From Bradyrhizobium sp. BRP22 (GTDB lineage Bacteria > Pseudomonadota > Alphaproteobacteria > Rhizobiales > Xanthobacteraceae), in NCBI RefSeq assembly GCF_020194175.1, contig NZ_JADYVX010000014.1, forward strand, positions 62,001 through 126,000: a DNA stretch of 64,000 bases, written 5' to 3'. The notes beneath the pieces were generated by a model. The model was not told where the DNA came from, ran no database searches, and saw only the letters and a list, made by a program, of their open reading frames with translations. A program made the position numbers and the translations under genes. Each line of letters starts with the position of its first letter. Position 1 is the stretch's first letter. Positions 52,971-60,305 of the stretch are shown piece by piece.

Positions 52971-53510
52971 CTATGCCGGCTCGTCCTCGCGCAGCGGCAC
53001 GATGCTCGGCGATGGCTCCGTCTCGGGCTCCGGGTCGCGGCTCAAGTCGAAATGCGCCGTGCAGTAGCTTGAGCCCGGCCGCCTCCGATGACCGCAGAAG
53101 GTGATCGGTTCGCCGTCGCTGTCACCGCCATAGGGATATCGGCAGTCTCCGTGTTCGAGCTCCACCAGCGAAAGGTGGCGCGGCTCGATCTCGACACAGC
53201 GCAGCTCGACCGGCGGCGCCTTCTCGAACACGGGCATTGGCCAACGGAATTCGATCGATCTTGGCTCGCACTCGCGCCGCTCGCTCGACCTGTTCAACTG
53301 TGGCACTGGCGTCAGCCTCGGCGGTGCCGGCGGCAAACTGCCTGACGTCGTCAGGCCGAGCCGCCTGGCACGGCCGATCGCGGCACTTCGCGTATAGTCG
53401 GTGTTGAATCTGGCGTTGATCGCCTTGGCGATCTTGGCAAAGCTCATGCCTTGGGCAAAATATTCCCGCAGCGCGTCCGAATGTTCGGGCGCCCAGCCTG
53501 TCAGTTCCAT
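52971..53510 (-). CDS. GcrA-family regulator
   Basis: A 179-residue protein. The N-terminal HTH (WAPEHSDALREYFAQGMSFAKIAKAINARFNTDYTRSAAIGRARRLGL) matches the GcrA DNA-binding domain; the C-terminal LVELEHGDCRYPYGGDSDGEPITFCGH and SSYCTAHF correspond to the sigma-70-binding part with its Cys/His. GcrA activates promoters with methylated GANTC sites. This copy is divergent from an S24 repressor gene with operators in between, so it appears to belong to a phage-like module rather than to be the housekeeping GcrA; that is inference. Confidence 0.8.
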   Translation of the reverse strand: MELTGWAPEHSDALREYFAQGMSFAKIAKAINARFNTDYTRSAAIGRARRLGLTTSGSLPPAPPRLTPVPQLNRSSERRECEPRSIEFRWPMPVFEKAPPVELRCVEIEPRHLSLVELEHGDCRYPYGGDSDGEPITFCGHRRRPGSSYCTAHFDLSRDPEPETEPSPSIVPLREDEPA

Positions 53511-53556
53511 TGTTGATTCTTGTCCTTCCCTTCGGCGCCCGACGCCTCGCCACCAA

Positions 53557-53573
53557 TTTCGGATATTCCGAAA
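53557..53573. promoter_or_regulatory. Repressor operator O1
   Basis: TTTCGGATATTCCGAAA, a near-perfect palindrome, one of four copies of the pattern TTTC-x-GAT-x-TTC-x-GAAA around the S24 gene. It lies 47 bases ahead of the GcrA-like start codon (minus strand), where its promoter must be. Confidence 0.72.
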
Positions 53574-53585
53574 TGAAAGTCAAGC

Positions 53586-53615
53586 TTGATTTCTGATTAT
53601 CCGAATTGCTATGCT
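53586..53615 (+). promoter_or_regulatory. Promoter of the S24 repressor gene with operator O2 in its spacer
   Basis: TTGATT (53586-53591) and TATGCT (53610-53615) are 18 bases apart and 27 bases before the repressor ATG. Operator O2, TTTCTGATTATCCGAAT (53590-53606), fills the spacer, so bound repressor would exclude RNA polymerase. This predicts autoregulation. O1 and O2 centres are 33 bases apart, about three helical turns. Confidence 0.65.
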
Positions 53616-53641
53616 TTCCGCGGATTCGAAAAGGATGCGCC

Positions 53642-54280
53642 ATGCTGGACGCCAGATTGATCGAGCGGGGACTGCAGAAGCCGGGCAAGACCAAGGGCGG
53701 GCTCGCCCAGGCGATGGGCGTTCGTCCCGGCGCGGTCTCCGAAATCCTGTCCGGGATACGCCAGATCAAGGCGTCCGAGATTGCACCGATCATGGACTAT
53801 CTCGAGCTCAACTCGGTGCCGATCATGGGCCGGGTCGGCGCCGGAGCTTCGATCGAGCCGGAATATGAGCAGGTGCCGCCGGAAGGACTCGGCGACGTCG
53901 AGCTGCCTTTCCCGATCGCGGAAGAAACCATTGCATTCGAGGTTTCAGGCGATTCGATGCTGCCGAAATACGAGAATGGCGACATCATCGTCGTCTATCG
54001 CGAGCAGCGACATCCCCTATCGAGCTTCTATGGCGAAGAAGCGGCCGTTCGCTTGAAGACCGGCGAGCGTTATCTGAAGACGATCGAGCGTGGAAAGTCG
54101 CCGACACTGGTCAACCTGACAAGCTTCAACGCCAAGCCGATCAACGGGGTGAAGCTCGAATGGATCGGCGAGATCTGCGTGACCCTGCCGCGAGGCCAGA
54201 TCGAGCGGTTGCGCGGCAAGGCGGCCGCACGCTCCCGCAAGGCCACCAAGGCGCAGGGACCTCAACCGCCGGAGAAATAG
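53642..54280 (+). CDS. S24-family self-cleaving phage-type repressor
   Basis: A 212-residue repressor. The N-terminal Cro/CI-type HTH is at about residues 15-45 (GGLAQAMGVRPGAVSEILSG). The C-terminal S24 domain has the cleavage region RVGAGASIEP (Ala67-Gly68), the serine nucleophile in VSGDSMLPKYENGD (Ser105) and a Lys in ERYLKTIER (Lys146) in LexA-like spacing. It should block its targets until RecA-stimulated self-cleavage. Four matching operators lie at 53557, 53590, 54289 and 54320, on both sides of the gene. ATG 53642 is chosen over an upstream in-frame reading. Confidence 0.88.
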   Translation: MLDARLIERGLQKPGKTKGGLAQAMGVRPGAVSEILSGIRQIKASEIAPIMDYLELNSVPIMGRVGAGASIEPEYEQVPPEGLGDVELPFPIAEETIAFEVSGDSMLPKYENGDIIVVYREQRHPLSSFYGEEAAVRLKTGERYLKTIERGKSPTLVNLTSFNAKPINGVKLEWIGEICVTLPRGQIERLRGKAAARSRKATKAQGPQPPEK

Positions 54281-54288
54281 GCGACTAA

Positions 54289-54305
54289 TTTCTGATTTTC
54301 AGAAA
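54289..54305. promoter_or_regulatory. Repressor operator O3
   Basis: TTTCTGATTTTCAGAAA, palindromic, 8 bases after the stop codon of the repressor gene and just upstream of the -35 box at 54312. Same pattern as O1, O2 and O4. Confidence 0.72.
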
Positions 54306-54311
54306 CTGTAC

Positions 54312-54340
54312 TTGACAAATTTCTGATTTTCGGAAATGAT
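54312..54340 (+). promoter_or_regulatory. Repressed promoter with operator O4 in its spacer
   Basis: TTGACA (54312-54317), a perfect -35 box, and AATGAT (54335-54340) are 17 bases apart. Operator O4, TTTCTGATTTTCGGAAA (54320-54336), occupies the spacer and part of the -10 box. The promoter drives the gene at 54377 and would be shut off by the S24 repressor. O3 and O4 centres are 31 bases apart. Confidence 0.7.
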
Positions 54341-54376
54341 GGCGACCATCGTCTTCTGCCGAGAGAGGTGGCCGGT

Positions 54377-54661
54377 TTGGCCGACATGCAGTACTTCGTC
54401 GTGATGATCGATTACGGCCGGCGCGGCCGCGAGGCCATCGTTGATCCTGAAATCACACGGCGCGAGGTCATCGCGCGGGTCGTGTCGGGCGAATACCGGA
54501 ACATCAGCTTCATTCACGAAATCTCCGATTCCGCTGTCGAGGACGTGACGGCCGATATTCTCGCCGACGCTGCCCTCCCCAACATCGACGCGGCCGAGGC
54601 CGACCTGCAGGCGAGCGCGTTCGACCATCTCCGGGATCTGCGCAAGCATGAGCAAGCCTGA
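54377..54661 (+). CDS. Small repressor-controlled protein, unknown function
   Basis: A 94-residue acidic protein (MADMQYFVVMIDYGRRGREA, then VDPEITRREVIARVVSGEYRNISFIHEI and a helical C-terminus ending KHEQA). TTG 54377 is preferred because GAGAGAGG lies 8 bases ahead; GTG 54368 and ATG 54386 are in frame too. No family is recognised. Its promoter contains a repressor operator, so expression is expected only when the S24 repressor is inactivated, for example by DNA damage. Confidence 0.65.
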   Translation: MADMQYFVVMIDYGRRGREAIVDPEITRREVIARVVSGEYRNISFIHEISDSAVEDVTADILADAALPNIDAAEADLQASAFDHLRDLRKHEQA

Positions 54662-54683
54662 CTGGCCTCTCGCATCGCGCTGA

Positions 54684-54710
54684 ATCACGTTCCAATTTCG
54701 AAAACGTGAT
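54684..54710. repeat. Inverted repeat between the small gene and opgC
   Basis: ATCACGTT (54684-54691) and AACGTGAT (54703-54710) are perfect reverse complements around an 11-base loop. No T-run follows on the plus strand, so it is more likely a binding site or weak hairpin than a terminator. Confidence 0.45.
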
Positions 54711-54833
54711 CGCCTGCCGCTTTAATTCATCACTCGCGGATTAAATATTCTCCACGCAACGTCTATTCGGAGCAGCGGCGGGGCGCGATGGATTCGCGAT
54801 TCGCTACTCCGAAATTGTGAAGTCTTGCGCTCA

Positions 54834-55988
54834 ATGAATCCATCTGTGAAGGCCGAGATCGCGGCACGCGACGGCGATCTACGCATTTTCCTTCTGCTCG
54901 GCATCGCGAACTGGTCTTTGTTTCTGGATCACATTCCGCGCAACGCGGTCAGTGCGTTGACTTTGCGGAACTTTGGATTCAGCGGCGCGACCGAGCTGTT
55001 TGTATTCGTAATCGGCTATGCGGCGGCGATCATGTACGGGAAGGTCGTCGTGGAGCGCGGCTTCGTCGTGGGAGCGACTCGCATCTTCAAGCGGGTATGG
55101 CAGCTCTACGCCGCCTATGTGGTGCTGTTCGTGGTCTATGTCGACCTGATCGGATATGTCGCGGCCGAGGCCGCCGCGCCCGATCTGTTCGCCGAATTCA
55201 ACATCACCGACTTCATCGAACATCCAATTCGCGTCATAATCCGCGGCCTGCTGCTGCAGGCCAAGCCGCTCAATCTGGACGTATTGCAGCTCTTCATCGT
55301 CCTCATGGCGTTCCTTCCTGCCGTGTTGTTCGGCATGATGCGCTGGCCACGCCTGACAATGATCGGATCCATCGCGCTCTATCTATTCGCGCGCCATTTC
55401 GATTGGAACCTGACCGCGTTTCCGGAAGGACGCTGGTATTTCAATCCATTCTGCTGGCAATTGCTGTTCGTGCTCGGCGCCTGGTTCGCGGTTGGCGGCG
55501 CAGGAGACGCGCACGTGATCCGCGCGATGCAGAAGCTTCCGGCCTTGCGTATCGCCGCGTTGATCTACTTGCTCGTCGCCCTGACAATCATGTCGGTCGG
55601 GAAATCACCCGCCTTGGCGGAAATCATACCCAATTCGGTGCTCGATGCCTTCCCGTCCAACGATAAGGAGAACCTCGCTCCCTATCGCGTCCTGCACCTG
55701 CTGGCGATGGCGTTCTTTTTCACGATGCTGGTTCCCCGCGACTGGCTTGGACTGCAATCTCAAGCCCTGCAGCCCCTCATCAAATGCGGCGAGCAATGGC
55801 TCGCGGTGTTCTGCTCCGGCATCTTTCTTTCATTCGCCGGACATCTCGTGCTGATCACGGGCCCCAAATCACTCGCGATGCAGGTGCTCGTCAGCGCCGC
55901 CGGCGTCCTCGGCATGGCCTGTGTCGCCTATTACGTGTCCTGGTCCAAGCGGCAGGACCACAAACCCGCGGTCGGCCTGCGATCCTGA
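54834..55988 (+). CDS. opgC: OpgC-domain membrane protein
   Basis: A 384-residue polytopic protein with about ten helices. The start (GDLRIFLLLGIANWSLFLDHIPRNAVSALTLRNFGFSGATELFVFVIGY) is the OpgC hallmark with the conserved D-H-I-P and F-G-x-S-x-A-x-E-x-F-V-F-x-x-G. OpgC succinylates periplasmic glucans; in this group such proteins may modify cyclic or linear beta-glucans. ATG 54834 is used; a TTG lies 9 bases upstream. It ends 28 bases from the convergent cyoD. Confidence 0.85.
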   Translation: MNPSVKAEIAARDGDLRIFLLLGIANWSLFLDHIPRNAVSALTLRNFGFSGATELFVFVIGYAAAIMYGKVVVERGFVVGATRIFKRVWQLYAAYVVLFVVYVDLIGYVAAEAAAPDLFAEFNITDFIEHPIRVIIRGLLLQAKPLNLDVLQLFIVLMAFLPAVLFGMMRWPRLTMIGSIALYLFARHFDWNLTAFPEGRWYFNPFCWQLLFVLGAWFAVGGAGDAHVIRAMQKLPALRIAALIYLLVALTIMSVGKSPALAEIIPNSVLDAFPSNDKENLAPYRVLHLLAMAFFFTMLVPRDWLGLQSQALQPLIKCGEQWLAVFCSGIFLSFAGHLVLITGPKSLAMQVLVSAAGVLGMACVAYYVSWSKRQDHKPAVGLRS

Positions 55989-56016
55989 CCGTGTCGCCTC
56001 ATGGAGGTGTGCAGCG

Positions 56017-56406
56017 CTAGCGCTGCATCTGCATGATCTGGTCCATCGGCATCATGTTCTGATTGAGGTTCGCCATGATCCACAGCGAGCCGCCGATCAC
56101 CAGGAAGACGATGAGCACGCCGAAGGCAAGCGCCATCACGTTGTTGGTGTTGTCGGGCCCGGTCGTGATGTGAAGGAAGAAGACGAGATGCACGCCCATC
56201 TGGGCGATCGCCAGCACGATGATGGCGACGGGAATGCTCGGCTGCCAGACGAGATCCGTGCCGGCCACAAAGAACGAAGTCGCCGTCAGCAGGATGGCAA
56301 GGCCAAGGCCGACGACATAGCCGAGTACGCGCAGGCCGACGCCTCCCTCGCCTTCGTCGCCCGGGGCCAGATCGATGCGGTGCTGTTCCGAAAACTGATC
56401 GCTCAT
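56017..56406 (-). CDS. cyoD: Cytochrome o ubiquinol oxidase subunit IV
   Basis: A 129-residue protein with three hydrophobic helices: GLRVLGYVVGLGLAILLTATSFFV, IPVAIIVLAIAQMGVHLVFFLHI and VMALAFGVLIVFLVIGGSLWIM, followed by MANLNQNMMP, the classical CyoD ending. It helps assembly of the CuB centre. ATG 56406 lies inside ATGA shared with the stop of cyoC. Confidence 0.93.
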   Translation of the reverse strand: MSDQFSEQHRIDLAPGDEGEGGVGLRVLGYVVGLGLAILLTATSFFVAGTDLVWQPSIPVAIIVLAIAQMGVHLVFFLHITTGPDNTNNVMALAFGVLIVFLVIGGSLWIMANLNQNMMPMDQIMQMQR

Positions 56407-57053
56407 GGCTTGCTCCCGAGCAGATAGACCACCGAAAATACCGCGACCCAGATGATATCGAGCGCGTGCCAGAACAGCGCAAAGCACATGATGCGCCGCC
56501 CGATGTCGGCCCGAAACCCCTTCGCGAACACCTGCGCCATCATCGTCAGCAGCCAGAGGATGCCGGCGGAGACATGCAGGCCATGGCAGCCGACCAGACT
56601 GAAGAACGCCGTCAAGAATGCGCTGCGTGTCGGCCCCGCACCCCGTGCGACCAGGTCCGCAAACTCCGTCGCCTCAAGGTACAGGAAGGCGAGGCCGAGG
56701 ACGCAGGTCGCCGCCATGCTCACCTGGAACCAGGGCTTGTTTCGGATGTCGGCTGCAATATTGGCGAGTCCGCAGGTGAAACTCGACAGCAACAGAAGGA
56801 CGGTCTCGACCGCGACCCGCCTGAGATCGAACAGCTCGGAGCCGTTCGGCCCTCCTGCGGTCTGGTCGACCAGCACCGCATAGGTCGCGAAGAAGCACGA
56901 GAACATGACGATGTCGCTAAGCAGGAATATCCAGAAGCCGAAGCCCGTGACGATCCGCTTCGGCGCTGGCCCCTCGTGCACGACCGCCGCATGTGGGATG
57001 CCGCGCAGACGATGCGGATCGGAGTGAGCATATGCCATCGTTGTGTCGGCCAT
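56403..57053 (-). CDS. cyoC: Cytochrome o ubiquinol oxidase subunit III
   Basis: A 216-residue five-helix protein of the heme-copper oxidase subunit III family: FGFWIFLLSDIVMFSCFFATYAVL, the conserved Glu in FLYLEATEFADL, GCHGLHVSAGILWLLTMM and CFALFWHALDIIWVAVFSVVYLLG. It stabilises subunit I and proton uptake. The start lies 3 bases after the cyoB stop. Confidence 0.94.
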   Translation of the reverse strand: MADTTMAYAHSDPHRLRGIPHAAVVHEGPAPKRIVTGFGFWIFLLSDIVMFSCFFATYAVLVDQTAGGPNGSELFDLRRVAVETVLLLLSSFTCGLANIAADIRNKPWFQVSMAATCVLGLAFLYLEATEFADLVARGAGPTRSAFLTAFFSLVGCHGLHVSAGILWLLTMMAQVFAKGFRADIGRRIMCFALFWHALDIIWVAVFSVVYLLGSKP

Positions 57054-57056
57054 GGC

Positions 57057-59057
57057 TCAGGCCCCCGCAAGGCTGATCAGGGCGCGACGCTCTTCGATAT
57101 TGGCGCGATCGATGCGCGCCACCTCCTTTGCCGGGATGACGTACTCGTCGTGGTCACGCCACGCGAATGCAACGAAGGTAGCGAAGGCGCCGATCGCGCC
57201 GGCCGCGACCATCCACCAGATGTGCCAGATCAGCGCGAAGCCCATGATGGTCGCGAAGAAAGCGCAGATGAAGCCGGTCGGAGAATTGCGCGGCATCTCG
57301 ATGTCCTTGTAGTTCGGCTCGCGCTTCTCGAGATCCTGCTGCCTGGCGTGCGCCTTGAGTGACCAGTAAGCATCCTCTCCGGACACATCAGGCAAAATCG
57401 CGAAATTGAACACGGGCGGCGGCGAGGCCGTTGCCCATTCCAGCGAGCGCCCATCCCAAGGATCGCCGGTGCGGTCGCGCAATGCTTCGCGATGTCGAAT
57501 GCTGACGACAAGCTGCATGATCTGGAAGGCGATCCCGATCAGGATAATGATGGCGCCGACCGCCGCGATCAGGAGCCACGGGCGCCATTCCGGGACATCG
57601 TAGTGCTGCATTCGCCGCGTCATGCCGAGAAAGCCGAGGGCATAGAGCGGCATGAACGCGACGTAGAACCCGATCAACCAGCACCAGAACGCCGCCTTGC
57701 CGAGCCCCTCATGCAGGCGGAAGCCGAATGCTTTCGGAAACCAGTAGGCGTAGCCGGCGAACGCGCCGAACAGCACGCCGCCGATGATCACATTGTGGAA
57801 GTGAGCGACCAGGAACAGGCTGTTGTGAAGCAGGAAGTCCGCCGGCGGCACGGCGACCAGCACGCCTGTGAGCCCACCCAGGATGAACGTCACCATGAAG
57901 CCGATCGCCCACAGCATCGGCGTGTCGAAGCGGACCCGTCCACCATACATCGTGAACAGCCAGTTGTAGATCTTCACGCCGGTCGGCACCGCGATGATCA
58001 TGCTGGCGATCCCGAAGATCGCATTGACGTAGGGACCGGCGCCCATGGTGAAAAAGTGATGCAGCCACACCATGAAAGAGATGACGCAGATCGCCATGGT
58101 GGCGAGCACCATCGAGCGGTATCCGAACAACGGCTTGCCGGAGAATGTCGAGACCACTTCGGAGAAGATTCCGAACGCAGGCAACACCAGGATGTAGACC
58201 TCGGGGTGGCCCCATGCCCATATCAGGTTCATGAACATCATCACGTTGCCGCCGGCCTCATTGGTGAAGAAATGGAAGCCGAAATAGCGGTCAAGTATCA
58301 GCATCGCCAGCGTCGCTGTCAGGATCGGAAACGCCGCCACGATCAGGAGATTTGAGGCGAGCGTCGTCCAGCAGAACATCGGCATACGCAAGTATGTCAT
58401 GCCCCTGGTGCGCAGCTTCAGGACGGTGGTGACGAGATTGATACCGGCAACCAGCGTGCCGACGCCGGAGATCTGTAGCGCCCAAAGGTAATAGTCGACG
58501 CCGACACCCGGCGAATAAGTGAGTTCCGACAACGGGGGATAAGGCAGCCATCCCGTGCGCGCGAACTCGCCGACCACGAGCGAGATGTTGACCAGCAGCG
58601 CGCCTGTTGCCGTAAGCCAGAAACCGACGGAGTTCAGCGTCGGAAATGCGACGTCGCGAACGCCGAGTTGCAGCGGCACCACCAGATTCATCAGCCCGAT
58701 CACGAACGGCATCGCCACAAAGAAGATCATGATGGTGCCGTGCGCGGAGAATATCTGGTTGTAGTGCTCCGGCGGCAGATAGCCTTGCGACTGGAAGGCA
58801 ACCGCCTGCTGTGATCGCATCATCAACGCGTCGGCGAAACCCCGCAGCAGCATGACCGTCGCGAGCAGAGTGTACATGACGCCGATCCGCTTGTGGTCGA
58901 CGCTGGTGATCCATTCGCGCCACAGATAAGGCAGGTGGCCGGCAAGGACGACCCAGGCGAGAACGCCAAGGATGACGAGCCCGACCACGCCCGAGGCGAT
59001 CATCGGAATCGGCTGATCGATCGGAATGGCGGACCAGCTCAGCTTACCGAACATCAT
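57057..59057 (-). CDS. cyoB: Cytochrome o ubiquinol oxidase subunit I
   Basis: A 666-residue catalytic subunit with about 15 helices. It reduces oxygen to water with ubiquinol and pumps protons. Heme and copper ligands are visible: FSAHGTIMIFF (low-spin heme His), WGHPEVYILVLP (CuB His and cross-linked Tyr), WLHHFFTMG (two CuB His), PTGVKIYNW (K-channel Lys) and VAHFHNVIIGG (heme o3 and heme b His). The first helix and DHKRIGVMYTLLA are typical. ATG 59057 overlaps the end of cyoA by 14 bases. Confidence 0.96.
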   Translation of the reverse strand: MMFGKLSWSAIPIDQPIPMIASGVVGLVILGVLAWVVLAGHLPYLWREWITSVDHKRIGVMYTLLATVMLLRGFADALMMRSQQAVAFQSQGYLPPEHYNQIFSAHGTIMIFFVAMPFVIGLMNLVVPLQLGVRDVAFPTLNSVGFWLTATGALLVNISLVVGEFARTGWLPYPPLSELTYSPGVGVDYYLWALQISGVGTLVAGINLVTTVLKLRTRGMTYLRMPMFCWTTLASNLLIVAAFPILTATLAMLILDRYFGFHFFTNEAGGNVMMFMNLIWAWGHPEVYILVLPAFGIFSEVVSTFSGKPLFGYRSMVLATMAICVISFMVWLHHFFTMGAGPYVNAIFGIASMIIAVPTGVKIYNWLFTMYGGRVRFDTPMLWAIGFMVTFILGGLTGVLVAVPPADFLLHNSLFLVAHFHNVIIGGVLFGAFAGYAYWFPKAFGFRLHEGLGKAAFWCWLIGFYVAFMPLYALGFLGMTRRMQHYDVPEWRPWLLIAAVGAIIILIGIAFQIMQLVVSIRHREALRDRTGDPWDGRSLEWATASPPPVFNFAILPDVSGEDAYWSLKAHARQQDLEKREPNYKDIEMPRNSPTGFICAFFATIMGFALIWHIWWMVAAGAIGAFATFVAFAWRDHDEYVIPAKEVARIDRANIEERRALISLAGA

Positions 59058-59877
59058 GGCCTCCGATATAGGGCTGCGCGCTTTCGGACGTCAGCTTCGG
59101 TCCCGGGCCCGGGGGTATCTGCTGAGTCACGATGGCGTGGAACAGCCGCGGATCATCGAGCCGATAGGTCGATTCCACGGTCTCGACTGATTGCTGGGCA
59201 AGCCTTCCATAGCTCTCCGCGTTCAAGACGCGATCGGCCTGGGCGGTGCGTGCAACCCAGTTCGGAAACTCGAGTTGCGACACGACCTGGACATCGAACT
59301 TCATGTCGGGAAAGCCATCTCCACTGAAATGGGATGACAGGCCCTGAAGTGTGCCCTGATTGTCGGCCCGCAGCTTCAACCGCGTCACCATGCCGTTCAT
59401 CGTGTAGATCATGCTGCCAAGCTGCGGGATGAAGAACGCGTTCATCACGCTGCCGGACGTCAATTCGAGATCAAGGGGAGAGCCGACGGGCACCGTCAGC
59501 GAGTTGACCGTTGCGATCCGCTGGTCCGGATAGATGAAGAGCCACTTCCAATCGAGCGATACGACCTGGATGCGGATCGGCGCGCCGGTCCCATCAATAG
59601 GCCGGGCAGGATCCAGTTGATGCGATCCGATCCATGCGACCCCGCCGAGCAGGATGATCGTCAGCGTCGGGATCGACCACACGACGAGTTCGATGCGACC
59701 GGAATATGCCCAGTGGGGTTGATAGGTCGCCCGTGGATTGGAGTCCCGAAACCAGAATGCGAAGGCAAAGATTGCCGCGATCGTCGGCAGGACGATCGCC
59801 AGCATGATCCCGATCGAGTCGATCAGGATTGTCTTCTCGGCAGCGGCGATCGGACCTTGCGGATCGAGGATGTTCAT
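59044..59877 (-). CDS. cyoA: Cytochrome o ubiquinol oxidase subunit II (signal region apparently out of frame)
   Basis: A 277-residue reading from ATG 59877: ILDPQGPIAAAEKTILIDSI, two transmembrane helices (IGIMLAIVLPTIAAIFAFAF; IELVVWSIPTLTIILLGGV), then the cupredoxin domain with SVMNAFFIPQLGSMIYTMNG, the quinol-oxidase form lacking CuA ligands. CyoA is normally made with a lipoprotein signal whose Cys precedes the first helix. No signal or ribosome site precedes ATG 59877; a longer in-frame reading from TTG 59958 has no hydrophobic core. The expected signal-like sequence is in another frame just upstream, which suggests a frameshift. Confidence 0.85.
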   Translation of the reverse strand: MNILDPQGPIAAAEKTILIDSIGIMLAIVLPTIAAIFAFAFWFRDSNPRATYQPHWAYSGRIELVVWSIPTLTIILLGGVAWIGSHQLDPARPIDGTGAPIRIQVVSLDWKWLFIYPDQRIATVNSLTVPVGSPLDLELTSGSVMNAFFIPQLGSMIYTMNGMVTRLKLRADNQGTLQGLSSHFSGDGFPDMKFDVQVVSQLEFPNWVARTAQADRVLNAESYGRLAQQSVETVESTYRLDDPRLFHAIVTQQIPPGPGPKLTSESAQPYIGGHDVR

Positions 59878-59975
59878 CGCGAAGCCGTGACGGTGTTGCT
59901 GCAGCGCGGCGGAACGACACTTCGGCGGAGAAGAATCGGCGTGATCAGAAACCGGCAACGGCTCGCCGCGGCCAT
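59874..59975 (-). other. Displaced signal-like leader of cyoA in another frame
   Basis: ATG 59975 opens 33 codons, basic start then FLITPILL, with Cys at codon 25 followed by SNTVTAS, ending in a TGA that overlaps the ATG 59877 of cyoA. Position, Cys number and content are what a cyoA lipoprotein leader would have, but it is one base out of register and its core is broken by Arg-Arg. Confidence 0.4.
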
Positions 59976-60305
59976 GGTTCCGGCAGGAAGACTGTCACAA
60001 TGACTTTAGAGGTTCATCGACGAAATGTCCGGTCAAATTTCACCTGCCCCGCTTCGATCCGGGGGGCAGTCGTTCATTTTTGAAAAAAGCGGAGAAGTTC
60101 TCACGCCGTATTATCTGGAGACACTCGGGATACCAGCCTCGCTGGAGCATCCTCAATCTCCCGGAAACACGCGTCTCAGCCGGGCCTCGCTCCGGCCCAG
60201 CATGGTCTGGTCCAGCTTTCCCTGCCGGGAAGCGTCAGCGTGCCCACCTTCTCTTGCACGGACCGTAAGTGGTGGGCACGCTTCGCTTTGGCCACCCTAC
60301 GCACC
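59976..60305. other. Intergenic stretch upstream of cyoA
   Basis: About 330 bases between cyoA and the convergent-side lyase gene end. It should contain the cyo promoter (minus strand), but no clear -35/-10 pair was found. It holds the inverted repeat at 60237-60282. A plus-strand open frame from 60025 is mostly antisense to the lyase gene and is not accepted. Confidence 0.45.
60237..60282. repeat. Perfect 12-base inverted repeat of a dispersed type
   Basis: AGCGTGCCCACC (60237-60248) and GGTGGGCACGCT (60271-60282) are exact reverse complements around a 22-base loop. From memory, units with GGTGGGCA-AGCGAAGCGTGCCCACC-like sequence are scattered through Bradyrhizobium intergenic DNA. The stem stands downstream of the lyase gene stop (60306, minus strand) and may protect or end that transcript. 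Confidence 0.68.

Noticed and set aside
56011..56026. Perfect 16-base palindrome GCAGCGCTAGCGCTGC
   Set aside because: It is centred on the cyoD stop codon and built from its last codons; no T-run or promoter is near, so chance is the simpler reading.
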